Assembly: GCA_013365365.1 (NCBI GenBank)
Contig: JABVXU010000019.1
Coordinates: 124,001-188,000 of the forward strand
DNA from: Cruorifilaria tuberocauda
Taxonomy: Eukaryota > Nematoda > Chromadorea > Rhabditida > Onchocercidae
DNA length: 64,000 nt
Direction of reading: 5' to 3'
Positions 28,420-42,196 of this stretch are shown in pieces; the first letter of the stretch is position 1, and the number at the start of each line of letters is the position of its first letter. A program made the translations under genes and the position numbers. Below the pieces are notes generated by a model. It was given only the letters and a program-made list of their open reading frames with translations, did no database searches and was not told the origin of the DNA.

Positions 28420-30448
28420 TCATTTGAGGTGTACTCCCTGTAGTTCGATATCACCATCGATGGAGAGTTTATCGATATCTCGGGATGACATCCGATGTGT
28501 AAATGAACACACAAGGCAATCATTCACATGGCACTGTAACCATCCAAATCAAAATAATTATTAAACTTTTCATATAAAAATTCAAAAACTCTGTTTTACA
28601 GGAAAGAAAAGGCAAACTTACAAGAAATCGATTTTCATCACAGTAAAATAACAAGTCAAAAGCACGCTTTTTCTTGAACGGAAATAATATTTCAAGTTCC
28701 TTTTCTTCCATTCCCCATCTTTCTTCCGACCGATTATTCCGAATTAGCTTCTGAAAAACTTCCCAAAATTTATAAAAAACCTTAGATTTTGCATGGATCA
28801 CTTTCAGATAATTTAAATGTTTTTCTTGTAATATCTTATTTTACTCTATTATTGTATATGATTTCATAAAAACTCTAACAATCTTGACTGAATGATAATT
28901 GATGCTTCTTTAAGTCATAACTTACTTTTTCAGCAATTCGTGGATTAAATCTGAATGCTATATCATTACCACAATGAAAATCTATTACAAACTGTTTGGC
29001 TCGTTTTTTAACAAACCCTGATACGTAAAGCTTTCGTCCTGGATAGAAATTTCCTGGGATATCCGCTGTATAAGGAACTTGCTACAATTGTATTGATGTT
29101 AAGTGGAAAAGGAAAAAAAAACATCTGTCGAATGCTGTGAGAAGGAGAACGAAACCGTTTTATTATTCAATTCAAGATTTTAAAAGAGTAAAAAATTTCA
29201 AGCCAGCAAATCCAATTTGACTTTGATTTTATTTTCAACTTCCCATATCAATCAAATTCTGAGATAGAAACTGCGATAAATTGGAAAAGCCTTATTATAA
29301 AGGCAAAAACTTATTCAGAGCAATGCTATCATCAAATTCTTCGCAAAATTATTTTCACTGTACTCACGTAATATTTGCCTTCCCATGAAACCGCATATAA
29401 TTCGGCATCTCCATTCATATAAATATGTGAAATATTTGAAATTGGCATGTAATATGCAAATTTAGCCAGTAATTTATGATCAGCGAATATCTAAAATTAC
29501 TTGAGATAATTTCTCGTCAAAGTTCAAAAATGATTTTAAATGCGCCAAATAGCAAGTAGAAAGCATGCTATAATTCATAAACTAAAATTATTTAGTGTCC
29601 AATTGATGATTAATTATTTTTTTTAATCAGTTCCAAAATTCACCTCAAAATATTTCTCATGACACCTAATTCGTATGTCGAACTCATCACCAGGTGTCCA
29701 TTTATGCTTCACTGAGCCTTCCCTATAAATGATTCTTTAGTAATATTTACTATTACTAAAACTTTGGCAATGCACAGAATCCTCTCATAATTGCTAAACT
29801 TTTCAGAAAAAACCAACCTTCCCCATTCGCCACCAATACAGGCATTCAAATAAATTCGTTTTAGAGCAATATTTGCTCGAATAGCAAGAAGTCGATTATC
29901 GAGAATATCCCTCTCATCCTCCTTTTCCACCTTCCCACCGTTTGTGAGGTTTATGATAAATTCATTACGTCCTTAAATTTTATTGATTTGAATTGTATTT
30001 CAAATTTTACAATATTTTTATATATTTTTAAGTTTTGATTTCTTCATTCAGTATTTAACTCTCTCATAACAGTTGAAAATTTTGCACAAATAAACAAGGT
30101 CAGTTAGGTTTGACTTATCGAATTCTAAAAGTTTGCATCATGAATTCATGAAAATCCTATAGTACCTTACATTCACGTTTGTATATCGAAAAGTCTCTAA
30201 ACTGTTTTTCTATCTTTCAGTTTTCGATAGCACTCATCCTATGATTGTTAAGGTTTAGACAAAACTTCTGATGCACTGCCATCATTTCATTACATGCTCT
30301 TTTTCTTTCCTCTCTAATTGAACATTTCAAAGAATGCAAGATTAACTCAAAAAAAGAAAAAGAAAAAACCAATGATATATCCTCGGACAATCAGTGACTG
30401 ACCAGGCTGCAGGTGATTACCTTCCAGTTTTGATAAATATGGCACTGG
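28420..30448 (-). CDS. tandem-repeat galectin (N-terminus missing)
   Basis: Reverse exons 30448-30370, 29971-29818, 29722-29644, 29490-29368, 29081-28926, 28750-28622, 28533-28420 join in frame to 277 aa containing two carbohydrate-recognition domains. CRD1 runs from VPYLSKLEGNHLQPGQSL to MNGDAELYAVSWEG, and CRD2 from VPYTADIPGNFYPGRKL to SIDGDIELQGVHLK. Galectins bind beta-galactosides and are secreted without a signal peptide. Nematode two-domain forms are often released and immunomodulatory. In CRD1 the HxNPR motif is replaced (reads AIRANI), although N and WGRE remain. CRD2 reads FRFNPR, with arginine instead of the sugar-binding histidine, and keeps N, W and E. The initiating exon lies upstream of 30448 and was not found. 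Confidence 0.88.
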
Positions 30449-33400
30449 CTGCAATCTTTCAATTCGTTATTGATAATGTTTCAAATGACTGGATTATATC
30501 AATTCTATATTTTTATTCGCTATCATTCAAACCATATGCTTGTTACATTTTTCCAATATGTTTATATCAAAGTAAAAAAAAAAACTAAATTTGAAAAGTT
30601 AACGTACAAAGCTGCTATTCCGTCCAGTAATTGAATTTTTCTGCGTAACTTTTTTTGTTTCATTTTTGAATAGTTTTCTCAAAATCGATGACATCAATAT
30701 GTAAGTTATTGATCAAAAAAATGCGTAAACATTCACACAATATATATTATGAATTGGACTGAAACAATTCGTTGAATTTGAGGTAAGTTAAGTCATCAAC
30801 ATTCAGTATCTGCAAGAAAGGAATGTGGGAACTTCTGAAATGAAATTCAGAGAAACAAATTATTTGGAAAGAAATGATTTATTAATCCGTTAAGTGAAAC
30901 TAACAAATGTATCTTAATTGTAGCAAGATTTTATTAAATGGTGAAAAAAGTGCAACTTCAAGTCAAGTGCTTATAGCTTCTATTCTCGCATTTTGACATT
31001 GCAACTTTTCAAATTTAATTTTCAAAGTGAGCATAAAAGTATGATGAGAGATGTAAAGTTAGAAGATCAGAAGACTACTTATGAAAGAGAAAGTATACAG
31101 AACAATCAAGGCATTAAAATTGTTTTTAGCGTAACGATAAAACAAAATGATGAATTGAGGGACGCAAATCAAACTCACTGTACAACATGTGAATCGATCT
31201 CCGGTGTAACACGTCAGTGTTCTCAACGGGACGAATGAAGAAGGGTTATGCTGTGTGGAAAATTAAATATTTCTGTTACATTGTCTCGAATAAAATCTTT
31301 CTCAAATACGAGATATCAAAAAATCAACGACAATTAGGTGACAGTGCGGTACAATATTTCAAGAAGATCCGAATATTAAATAGTTTTCTTTGAAAATAAA
31401 AATTGACTTGATTAATAATCTTTTTTGATTTATTCAATGAATTTTAATATCACAAAATAAATTAAAACTAGAGTTTTACCGGATATCAACATATTAACTA
31501 ATTTTTGGGCAGACTTTTTAACTAAAAGATAGTGAGAAAATGGTAAAATCAAATTGAATTTCTAACTTATTCGCTTTTAATGCGGAATGATGTTAGGTTA
31601 AATGAAATTATTTATAAAAGTAGCAATTATAATTACAAGAAACAACAGTGATATTAATGAGATTAATAATTAGTGGTATTTAAAGCGAATCGGAACACAC
31701 AAAGCATTGACATGCACTTATTTAACATGCACTTCGATTATCAGAAATGACAACAAATGTTTTCATGCCTCGATCACCGATTAAAGAGAAATGAGATAAA
31801 GAGTGAAGATTTAATACGGTTGATATTATTGGTGATGGATTTCAATTTTCTCCAAATAAATTATGAATTATAAAAACCAATAGTATGTATTTTTACGAGA
31901 GGTATTACTTGACCTCGAAAACTTAGCTTCATTCAAATTTAAAATGCAGCTCTTTAAAACTTATTCTCAAATTATCTTTCATTTTTTCAGAATAAGTGAA
32001 ACACATGAATAAACTGAATACAGCAACAAAAAATGACACGTCTTTTTGTTTGGCTTATTTTTTCTTAATGGTGCACATGAAAAATATATGCATGTGTGGT
32101 TGTGAAAATATATCAATGTAAAAGATTTTCCAAACAAAAAATGAGCAGTAAGAAAGACAGTCTTTTAGAGCAATAACGAGCGGAAAATTGTTCGAAAATT
32201 CGAAATGACGAGAAGAAAGTATTGTGTGGAAGAAAAAAACGACAATTATGGAACAACGTTTTATGATCAATCGAGAAAAAATACGTGGTTGAGAAATGAT
32301 GCGTCCAGCCAACAGCCATGATACAGTAGCAACACTTCAGGATTTTTAAACTAGAAAATAAAAATTTAATGATTAAACATCATAAATGCCTGGTTGAATT
32401 ATTTTATCGAATTTCATCCTTATACCAGCGCTACTCCTGCTGAAAGTTGCTAATTCATTTTTAATCGAACTGTATGAATTTAATATGGAAATGATATTAA
32501 ATTTGAAAGTTTGTTTGTCCTTAAGTTTTTAAGAAATTTAATTTTACCCATTTGTTATTTGTTGTAGAAATTGTCGACCCGCTGCATATTGTAACTGACA
32601 AATAAATTTGAAAAATGAATGCATTTTACATAGCTTATTAGAGCATACACTGTAGCTATAGTAATAAACTGATCATTTCCTTCCAAATAACTTCTGACCG
32701 GTCACTCTTTCATGAATTAGTCATGTATAAAGGTGTGTTGATTTAAAAATGATGCTTGAAAACCATTCCAACTCGCTAATTTATATGAATAGCATCCACA
32801 ACATCTATCAATCAAAATACAAACTTCACTATAATTCATGCGGTAACAAAATGAAATGAAAAAAGAGGGATATATAGCAGTATATTAATTTAAACATTGA
32901 ATTCAATCCACGAAATTTATCAAATCTCTATCAATGTCAAATATTTTGTTCAAAAGCAAAATATGAAGGAAAGAATCGATGATGGACTATTGATTCGATC
33001 GTTGTGTTTAGAAAAACTGGATCCTGCGGAATTGTCGACATTGTTGATCGAATTGATTACAGTTAAGAGTTGATAAAATGATTTAAATTAATTAACAACT
33101 AATAAGAAGTAAAAATAGCCATATTTAATAATCAAACAGTTCTTTTTTGAAATAGTTATCGGTCTCTAGTCGAGAACTTCGTAATTAGAATTCCAGAAAT
33201 TAAAATCCGTATAGCGACTAGCATGAACCATATTATCAAAACAACATACAATAGACCAATCCAAACAACAATAAACGGTGATAATTAGCATGGCAATTCA
33301 GTTCAAGTAATCAATTTCTCAATTAATTTCTAAGAAAGCTTTCTTAATTAATTAATTACTCATTTTCTCGAAACTAATTAACTGCTATGGTTCAAATGTT

Positions 33401-35703
33401 TAGTTCCCATGTGAAATCGCAAAAATTTCGTGGCCTTTTATCAATTCTTTAAGAAATGAAAAGGTTCTGCTATGCAAATTTCATCAAATATCAGTTCTTT
33501 TCTCTTTCCCAGAAAAACACTGGATGGATGGAACATATTAATCCTAATTATTTCCTTCCGTTATTGAAATTAGTACACTGATCCTTGTACAATTCCCATA
33601 AAAGCACTGCATCTTGGATGATGATGCCAACTTCACGTCTTTCAGACTTCATATATTGCAAGTTTCAATTGCAGCTACTGAAAATCGTAAAAGTCGTAAA
33701 ATTTGACTGAGTAAAAATATATATACAAAAAATATGAATAAATATAAAGAAGTAATGTATACATTATGCTACTAATGTACAATAAATACAATCATATAAA
33801 TTTAAATAGAGTAAACAGAAATTGTAGCAAAAGATATCAACTTACTCGCAATCAAAATTTTTGCAACAACCACATAAGAGAAATTTATTATTTTTTTAAT
33901 AACCAAATTTTTGATTTTTGATACCATGAAAATCAAAAACATAATTTAATATCATTAAATCACCGTAAAGATAACGATTCAGTTTGCGATCTTATTTGTA
34001 AACGAATTTAATAAAATATGATTTAACAGAAAATATTTTTCGTAATAAAAGCAAGAAGTCCTTGCTCTTAATGTATAAAGAAAATATGATTTTCTGTAAT
34101 TAAAGAGATGATGAGGTATAAAAATTTAAAGATCGAATAATATCGAGGAATTATTTTTGTGTATCTATAGTGATTAGAGACAGAGAGAGAGAGGGAAAGA
34201 GAATTGACTTGCTGACTGTCCGTTTACATGTGACAGGAACAAGTTTGAAAATAAGCCAGCGTTTTACACATCTAACGATTGGCAAGGTTGATTGATTTAC
34301 CAGCAGTGGGACAGAGGATACAATTGTTATGGACAACAGGTCGAAAGAAATGGCTCTGTTGGGCAATTACATATTCATGAAATATTCAGATGCATTTGAA
34401 AATGAAAAGAGGGTAGTGAAGGAAAGAGAATTTCCAAAGGAGCTCAGCAAAAAGTAACAAAAGTCATGAGACGGAAGCCATATTTTTTATCAACAGTTTA
34501 TTATAATGGATATTTCAAAAGTTCTTGTTTGAAAAACCGAAAAAAATATGAAAATGGAACAATTTCGACATGAAGCGATCATTTTAGCAACATATTGAAT
34601 ATTTGCTTAATTAAAATTGCCGGGAGGACAATTAATAGATGAAGTTTCTTCTCAAGTTTCTAAGAAATACTTCTATAAACTCACTAACCAAAGGAATTCT
34701 ATATCAAGAGCAGAGAGAACAATCCTTTCACTAAGATCGCACAGAATTCAATAATAATCAACACTATTGTCTTTAATCTTTCCGTATATCCACAGCCTGT
34801 GGAATGAACTTCTACGTAGTGCTCGTACTCATCATTGTTCTTTCTTAAATAGTAAACTTATTTTGAACTCTTGAAAGTTTTCGACTCATTTTAAAAGGAA
34901 GTTGAGAAGTGAAGAACTGGTCGAAGCCAACGACCAGAAAATGGGAGAAAAAAATAAAGTGAAAAAACTAATTAACAACTCAGCAAAAATATACCTGCGT
35001 AAACTCACTCCAGTATTTTATTTTAAAGGATTTGATCCATCGCTGAACCTTGGCTCACTTTCTGTTGGCATAAAATCAGGTAAAAAAATAGCTCCCGCAC
35101 ATCGTATAACACAAATTTCGTTAAATGTTCATAATATGTGTGGAGAATGAAGCTTGTGATGGTGGTGGATTCAACATGTTGAAATTAGTAAAATTTGGTT
35201 TAATTAATATCGAGTGAACAGCGCAGTGCAGTTCCTAATTCTCTCGATAAATTTCAGGAAACCGTTCTCTGTAAACTGTAAAGTTCTTTTTCAATCATAA
35301 GAAACACTGAAAACAGACTATTAAATACTACTTGAACCTGGATTATTTTACTATTATTATTAGCAGATTATTCTCCGATACTTTGTATGAGTATTAAATG
35401 ACAGCTTCGAGAGTTTGAATGGAATAGTTCTTTTGATAAGAGGACATAAGTGAACCAAAATATTCTCAACAGAACTTTACAATCTCAAATTATGAACATT
35501 AGACTGATAGTGAGTAAATGTTGCAAGACAGAGCACCATAATCATATTGTTTCTAATATATTATGAAAACTCATAAATTTTATTTAAATCATTAATTCAT
35601 TTTACAAATTGTTCACATAAAGCGTGATAATGTAATGAAAAGACAAAGACAATCTTAAATAACACAGTCACCAAATAAAAATTTCCATGTTATTGTTGTC
35701 TGG
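30449..35703. other. 5 kb spacer with weak ORFs
   Basis: No recognised gene. Three plus-strand frames have protein-like composition but no homology. The first is 31038-31238 (67 codons from an ATG; polar, with a CTTC pair near the end, HCTTCES). The second is 34330-34458 (MDNRSKEMALLGNYIF and onward, 42 codons). The third is 34902-35150 (no ATG; possible donor after GIKSG). The missing first exon of the galectin should lie in the left part. A short GA-rich run is at about 34180. Confidence 0.4.
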
Positions 35704-38064
35704 TTAATATCGATGTCTTGATCGCGGACTACGCGAACGCCGTCTGCCACCGCCACTGCCACCACCACCATATCCACCACCACTACGCCGAGAGTAACTA
35801 CCATAGTCACCTCCTCTGCCTAAAATATATGATCAGAAATGATAACTTATCGCATAAAAAATCATGAGTTTACGAAAACATAAATCAGCAAAACTAACTA
35901 AAAATATTTGGAATTAAAAAGTTGTTTGAAAGCTGTTCACAACATGATGTTATGGAACTCTCCCAGATTAAATCAAAAAAACATTTTTCAGATGGAATTA
36001 TGGTTATAAACACTTCCTGAACAATTTTATTATGACACTGAGTAAATAATACATGATACTTAGTTATCTGTACTGACAATTGTTTGACTGAGATTTTAAT
36101 TTACTGACGTCTACTTGCATATAAAACTAATACTGGAAGTAAATCATGTTACAATAAAATCCAAAGAGCATAAACCTTCATGCCAATTCCCACCACCATA
36201 ATAACCACCGCCACGATATTCTGCTCGAGAACCATATAACTTCCGTCTCAAATCACGTGATATTTGCTTCAAATGCATGAAATTGCAAAAAGCACCTTTG
36301 TTACAACCTCCTAATTCATACTGGCGACAGCAAGCCTCACGAAAATCAGTTACGGGTGAGAGTTCAGCATAAACGGGTGAACCATTGAACCTAAAATTAC
36401 AAAACTGTAAAAATTGAAAAACAAAAATTAGCTAGATTTATAATACTTAAATTTTGGATAATCTTTCATTATACATTTATCTGACAATAAATAATTCAAA
36501 TGGTTTGAAAGGATTAAATCAAACACCAATGATTGCCCTGTCGGACTATTTACCTCATGCTTATTTCACTTTTTTACTAGCTAGTAGCAGTCGGTATGTC
36601 TCGTCCTACATAAGGGATGATATTCCTTGGATACTTTTAGCGATGTTAGAACAAATAAAATCGAAAAATAGTGCGTTACCATCTATTCTCAAGCCCTTTG
36701 ACACATTTGTCCGCATCTTCCTCATTTTCAAATTTTACGTAAACATTGCCAATCATGTGCTCCCCGATATTATCACATACATTCATTTCGTCAATTGGAC
36801 CGAATTTATCTTCCAATTCAACAAATATTTCTTCAAAAAATTCTTCAAAATACTGCTGTTCTTGCTCGTTCATTTGACCAACCTAAACATTCTCTACGTT
36901 TCAAATAATTATTGTAAATCCAAATGTTTTGATTCAGTAAGTAACAATAAACAAATCAAAAGATTCGAAACAAATGCACGATTAAAAGAATCGATAAGTT
37001 TTGAGCAATAAACATTGCCAGCAGAACCAAATCAATGAATACCAGATTCAATCTTACATAGTCGTCATATATAAACTATATAAACTACATGCTCAGCTTT
37101 ATCAAAGTTTTATCAAAAGAAGGTCCTTATTTTTTCATTTATCAGTTTATCAGGAAGCCTTATATCATTTCGTCTTTTTATTTTCGGTGCTTTTGGAATT
37201 CAGATAACTCTAATGCATTACTACCCGAAATTTCATTGGAAAATTATTAATTCCCACAAAAGCTGGGGACTTCTCTTCATTCTTCTAGGCTGAAATGAGA
37301 GTTCAGATACGGCGTCTTACCAATATAACTAATGTGCCAAGAGACGAATGAACTGATTTGTATCACGACACGTTCAATTAAATTTTTGGCTCTGAAAATA
37401 AGGCCAAAGTGAGAACTACGGCCGGTCCAAAAGGCTAAAGTTAAATTTCTGGTATTAAAAGTGCTTCCATCAATGCTTCACCCCAGCCATCACAAAAGGT
37501 GCAGCTTCTCGAACGTGGAAGAATGAAAGTTAATCAAGATCAAGCAAGCTTAGCTTAAAAATAACCGCAAAATGTACAAACCTTAGCAAAAGCATCCGCT
37601 TGTCTGGTATCAATCATTGGATTGTGATAAAGATTCTTCAGCAAAACTGTTTGTGAAAAAGAAGGCATGATATGCGTCCTAGAGCATTTATCACCATGTC
37701 GACATGCACCTATTTTGAAGTAGAAGGAGCAATTTACCTAAAGTGATCTGGCATTTTATATTTTATTTTCTCATTATGATCATTTCATTTTTATAATCCT
37801 TATTTGTAAAAACAAGTCTAAAAGCTTTTCATATATGAATGTTTCCGGAAAAGACTTAATTTTACGGATTTTGATTTGGAAGATAATAAAATTATTTAAC
37901 AGAAACAAATCTCTAATACTGCCACGAAATTAACATTTTCCACTTCTTGCTATTTCCATAGGTAGAGGTGAAGTGAAATAAAATATTAAATTATCAACCT
38001 TATCCTTCTCAGTGCCATAGATTGATGCGAGATATTCCGCTCCTGACATATGATAATTCGTCAT
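35704..38064 (-). CDS. uaf-2: splicing factor U2AF small subunit (U2AF35)
   Basis: Reverse exons 38064-37999, 37737-37582, 36882-36680, 36390-36176, 35819-35704 join in frame to 251 aa. The start is [24 protein letters not shown], with CCCH zinc finger 1 (C-x8-C-x5-C-x3-H, in [21 protein letters not shown]). A UHM RNA-recognition fold follows ([53 protein letters not shown]), then zinc finger 2 (C-x7-C-x5-C-x3-[19 protein letters not shown]). The protein heterodimerises with U2AF65 and reads the AG of 3' splice sites. The C-terminus is glycine-rich with only a short RS stretch ([13 protein letters not shown]) rather than a long RS domain. It lies head-to-head with the 5'-nucleotidase gene. 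Confidence 0.96.
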
Positions 38065-39246
38065 GGTTTGTGTAAATGCTATCTAAATCACTTTTAATGA
38101 CAACTCAATTATAGCAAATTGTACGATGATCCCTCCATAATTTGACTACGTAATCAACATTGCGATCGACTCAGTGTTAAATAAATAAACAAATAATTAT
38201 TTGAAAAATAAGACTGACAAGAAGCAAAAGGGATTTTCGGAAGAATGCTCTTCCTGAATGACAGGTACCACCTACATACAGTCCACATTTCACAGCCATA
38301 TCAGTCACAAGTTGATCTTTAGGTTCATACCCGTCTAGCGAAAAATCAATAACGAGAAATCTAATGCAGTATATATGAAAAGAGATCTCGAAATTGCAGT
38401 TGAGGTCATGCAAGGGAAGATGTTCGAGAACAAGCTTCACAATGCGTGAAGATAGTTTGGAGGCACATCGCTAACATCTCAAAATGCTGTCAGCTGTTGA
38501 TGGCACCCCGTTCAGCGTTGAGGACAATTTCAGAGATAACATCTTTAGAATAGCGATTACAAGAAATGTATCGTTTAGGAAGTTTCCTTCTCGTAGTGCT
38601 TTTTCTCGAAGTATTTTTCACATTTTTCACATCCGTTCATTCATACAGCTTCAGTAATACTGTAAAGAGGTATAATTCGAAAAGGATATATTTTCACAGC
38701 GGTGCAGAATACCAAATTACTTGTCTACATGTTATGTCATATTTACCTTCCTTACCTAATATTTGTCATTTCATACTCTTTCTACTCGTTACCATGAATT
38801 TGAGCAGTAACTGTTAAAGGAATAATTGTTTTCTATATTATGCAAAATAGATATGTTTTCGTTTATTAGAGTGGACCGAAAAATTAGTCTCAGTGAACCT
38901 CCTGTGTGGCGTTTGCTGCATCTTTAATGAATGTCGATTTTAGAAGTTTTTTGCGTTTTAGCATTGATTTTATATGTTGATCGATGTATTGCTTGCCAAT
39001 GACAAAGTGCGCATGCGCGACTCGTCTACCGTAGAGCGAAAACTCAACCAGATTATCAGTACTGACAAGAATAAACTTTTAGTGAGCCTATCATTTGATA
39101 TATCCCAAACAGTACTCTGTTTTCAACTCTAAAGAACATAGCGTGTGTATTATCTTGCGTTGAAATTTGTTTTTAGAATTTATTTACCAACGTTGATTTA
39201 ATTAATCCGACTCATTTTTCATCCTAATTTTTGTGCAGTGACTACA
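38065..39246. promoter_or_regulatory. divergent spacer U2AF35 / 5'-nucleotidase
   Basis: 1.2 kb between two divergent starts. Bases 38250-38700 are GC-richer than the surroundings and have overlapping open frames on both strands. The reverse frame 38476-38177 includes DGYEPKDQLVTDMAVKCGLY and ends only 113 bases before the U2AF35 ATG. A forward frame starts at 38484 (MLSAVDGTPFSVEDNFRDN). None has recognised homology. The area could be a shared promoter island or a real short gene. Confidence 0.4.
38566..38817 (+). CDS. small ORF with signal peptide
   Basis: An 83-codon frame from an ATG. Its first 26 residues form a textbook signal peptide (MYRLGSFLLVVLFLEVFFTF, then FTSVHS) followed by YSFSNTVKR and further basic pairs. 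The mature part is short and ends in hydrophobic residues that may be intronic read-through. It could be a secreted peptide or neuropeptide-like precursor. There is no family match and it may be only a first exon. Confidence 0.4.
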   Translation: MYRLGSFLLVVLFLEVFFTFFTSVHSYSFSNTVKRYNSKRIYFHSGAEYQITCLHVMSYLPSLPNICHFILFLLVTMNLSSNC

Positions 39247-41386
39247 ATGAGTCTCTTTAAAATGAAATTGGTTAGTTTATACCGCTTCGAAAGGTGTTAC
39301 ACGAACCCTGATTTTCAGGGTTTCAGTAATTGATTAATTGTTTTTGGCAGTAAATTATTTAATAAATTTTCCCTTTCTATCAATAATTTTTTTTTCTAAA
39401 AATACTTTATTAATATGTTTTATTCAGTATTCGTAAATGAATTGATTAAGTATAATGAGGATATTTAGGTGGTCTCAGATTTTGATTATACGCTATCTCG
39501 TTTCCACGATGCTGAAGGTAAAAGTTGTTTGACAACACATGGTGTTTTTGATAGTGCTGCTTGGACAGTGTCACATGAGCTTGGTATTGTTCTTGAAAGA
39601 TTGAAGGCAAAATATCTACCGATTGAGTTTGATCCACATATAACAGTTGCGGAAAAAATTCCTCATATGGAAGACTGGTATGATTTCATTCCTCATTCAT
39701 TCTGATCGTATCTGGATTGAATTATATCATTTTTCTAAATAAACAGTATATAATTCATTCCAGGTGGAGAACTTCTCACGAACATATCATTAAGACTGGT
39801 TTTACGAAAAAAACAATTCAAAAATTTGTTTCCGAAGCAAAACTCGAATTAAAGTTTGCTATATTTCTTTCATTTTCGATTAAAAATATTTAACTTATTG
39901 TAAAATGCTTTGTTCTTTACTTGAGGTGGTAAGCAGTCTTCCATGTATATATTTTTTTAGGGAAGGAGCAGAGGAGCTGATGCTGACGCTTCGTAACCAC
40001 AATGTACCTCTAGTTATTTTTTCTGCTGGCATAGGAAATGTGATTGATTTTTTTTTGCGAAAAACATTTGGTGGATTTCCAAATAACGTGCACCTTGTCT
40101 CAAACATGATGGTAATTTATGAGTCTATTTCGAAAAAGAATCGTTTCGTGATGAAAGCGGGCATGCAGACTCGCTTTCCCACTAAGATTTGTTCACATGT
40201 TTTTGATGAAAATAATAGCATTTCATATCAGTTTGGTTCTATATAATATTCGCATATTCATTACGGATTTTAATTCAACACTCCACCAATACCGTTATGA
40301 AACTATATGAATGACCAAGAATGAACGATTTGTACTAATAACTATTGAATCATCCAGTGCAGTTAATTTTTTAAATATCAATAATTGAGGTTTTAATCAA
40401 ATATCAGGATTTAAATCCATGGAAATATGGCAATACCTCCATGGTTTTTTGATTCTTCTGCAATGCTTTATATAATGTTTACTATTTCTATTTCTTTAGT
40501 ATTTCTTTAACATGATAGACTGTTTAAATCAGGTTTTGGAAGCTTATTTAAGTGTAAAAAGAATTTAGATATATGATGAGAACGATGTAGCAGTTGCATT
40601 TAGTGAACCTCTTATTCACACGTTTTGTAAGAATAGTGCTGTTATTAATGGCTATGGATCGTTGTTCAGTGAAATTTCATCGCGAACGTGCGTCTTATTG
40701 ATGGGCGACTCTCTAGGAGGTTGTGTCCAATCATTATCCTTATTTTAAACTAATGAAAGCTTTAGATAAAAAATTTGATGTTCATACTTTAAAAATAAAA
40801 AGTTTCATGGTTTTCAATTTTTTTTGATTTCATTTTAATTTTAGATTCAAAAATGGATGTAGGTCTAGAATGTGAACAAGTTGCATTGAAAATAGGTTTT
40901 CTGAATTATAATGACGAAACATTATTGACTAAATATTTGGATGGATATGATATTGTTTTGTTGGATGATCAAACTATGAATGTGCCTCGTTTAATTCTCA
41001 ATTCCATATTCGAAATAGATAGAGAAAAAAATCTACGTAAGTTCAAGAATTCTTCGGTTACTTCATGTAGATGGTTTTGGCTTATACACAGGTATCATAG
41101 ATCTTGTGTTTATTGCTGTTGTAAGTTTAAGTTTATCATGCTTAAATGGTGAAAATTAGCATGATAGCTATTCCGGTAATAGAACGTAGGAGAAATTTTG
41201 TTCAAAACATATGGAAATTAGGAAATGTTATGCAACATATTTCCTGCTGTTCTTTACATTTAAATTGCTTATTCATTCTAGAGCTTTTTACTATCCATTT
41301 CTTTTTCATTGGGTTATTTTCCTTTTTATTTTTCAGCAGCTTCTATAAATTGTCGTTTGGAATCGAAATGCAACTCGCATGTATAA
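39247..41386 (+). CDS. cytosolic 5'-nucleotidase III (pyrimidine 5'-nucleotidase)
   Basis: Exons 39247-39270, 39469-39677, 39764-39853, 39961-40111, 40569-40719, 40845-41036, 41337-41386 join in frame to 288 aa. Motifs of the HAD-type NT5C3 family are the nucleophile [30 protein letters not shown], a YDEN segment and [15 protein letters not shown], with the terminal [11 protein letters not shown]. The enzyme removes phosphate from pyrimidine or 7-methylguanosine monophosphates in the cytosol. The first exon encodes only MSLFKMKL, so other first exons may exist. The last acceptor is a tandem CAGCAG. The C-terminal tail is not conserved and less certain. It is followed on the same strand by NIPP1 and NELF-C/D. 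Confidence 0.94.
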
Positions 41387-42196
41387 TAGAGAACAGTCAG
41401 TTGTTTTCAACAATAAAATTCCTAATTTACGGTGAATCTCAAATTGTTAAGCTTTAATTATTTCCATGTCAATTTACTGGTATTTAGAAAGAACTTTCTC
41501 TATCACCTTATCGATGATTTCTACGGTTTTGACTTATATAATAATTTCGTAATTAGTTTGTGTCTTACTGATCACAATGATTGTTTATCCATTCAGTACT
41601 GGTCTATATTTATATAACTTAGCATTTTATCCCTTTTTTTATCAGTGGTGTTTGACACTATTTCATCTTTACGGTTTGTGACAATGGGTAATCATGTACT
41701 TACAATTATTGAGATTATTGAGAGACGAATTTCCGCTTTGTATACCTCATATTGTAGTATCGTGAACTGCGAATAAACTCTCCTATCAAATATGTTAGTA
41801 GTTTGAAGAATTGGTTTTCTAACTTTACTGGAAAGTATTATGCAAAAATTATGATTTTTCTTTTTCAAATAAATTGCAACTCACTAATTCAGATAGATTT
41901 ATCTGAAGTAACTTCGCTTGAATCTTAATGACAGCTTCCATAAAAGTGAATCTACGTAACCTACTATTTCTTAATAATTCCGTATTTCAATATATATATA
42001 CGAGGAAATATTGTTTCACGATGGAAAAGGTATACTCGTGTAAAGTTTAGAAGTTTTGAGCTGCTGCTATCCTTATTGCTGCAGATGATTGAGATTTATT
42101 TCTCTTGACTTCCACTGCGTGCATGTATGAGTTCTGCTACTGGGTTCGGATTTTCTCATTCTTTGAATCATGATTTGTAAAAATTTAGTGGCATCG
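41387..42196. other. spacer upstream of NIPP1
   Basis: 810 bases between the nucleotidase stop and the NIPP1 start. It is AT-rich and no gene was seen. An AAATTTAG acceptor ends at 42188, eight bases before the chosen NIPP1 ATG. It could be a trans-splice site. Confidence 0.5.

Noticed and set aside
36454..37011. 185-codon plus-strand frame
   Set aside because: Antisense shadow of the U2AF35 UHM exon plus AT-rich intron; no initiation or homology.
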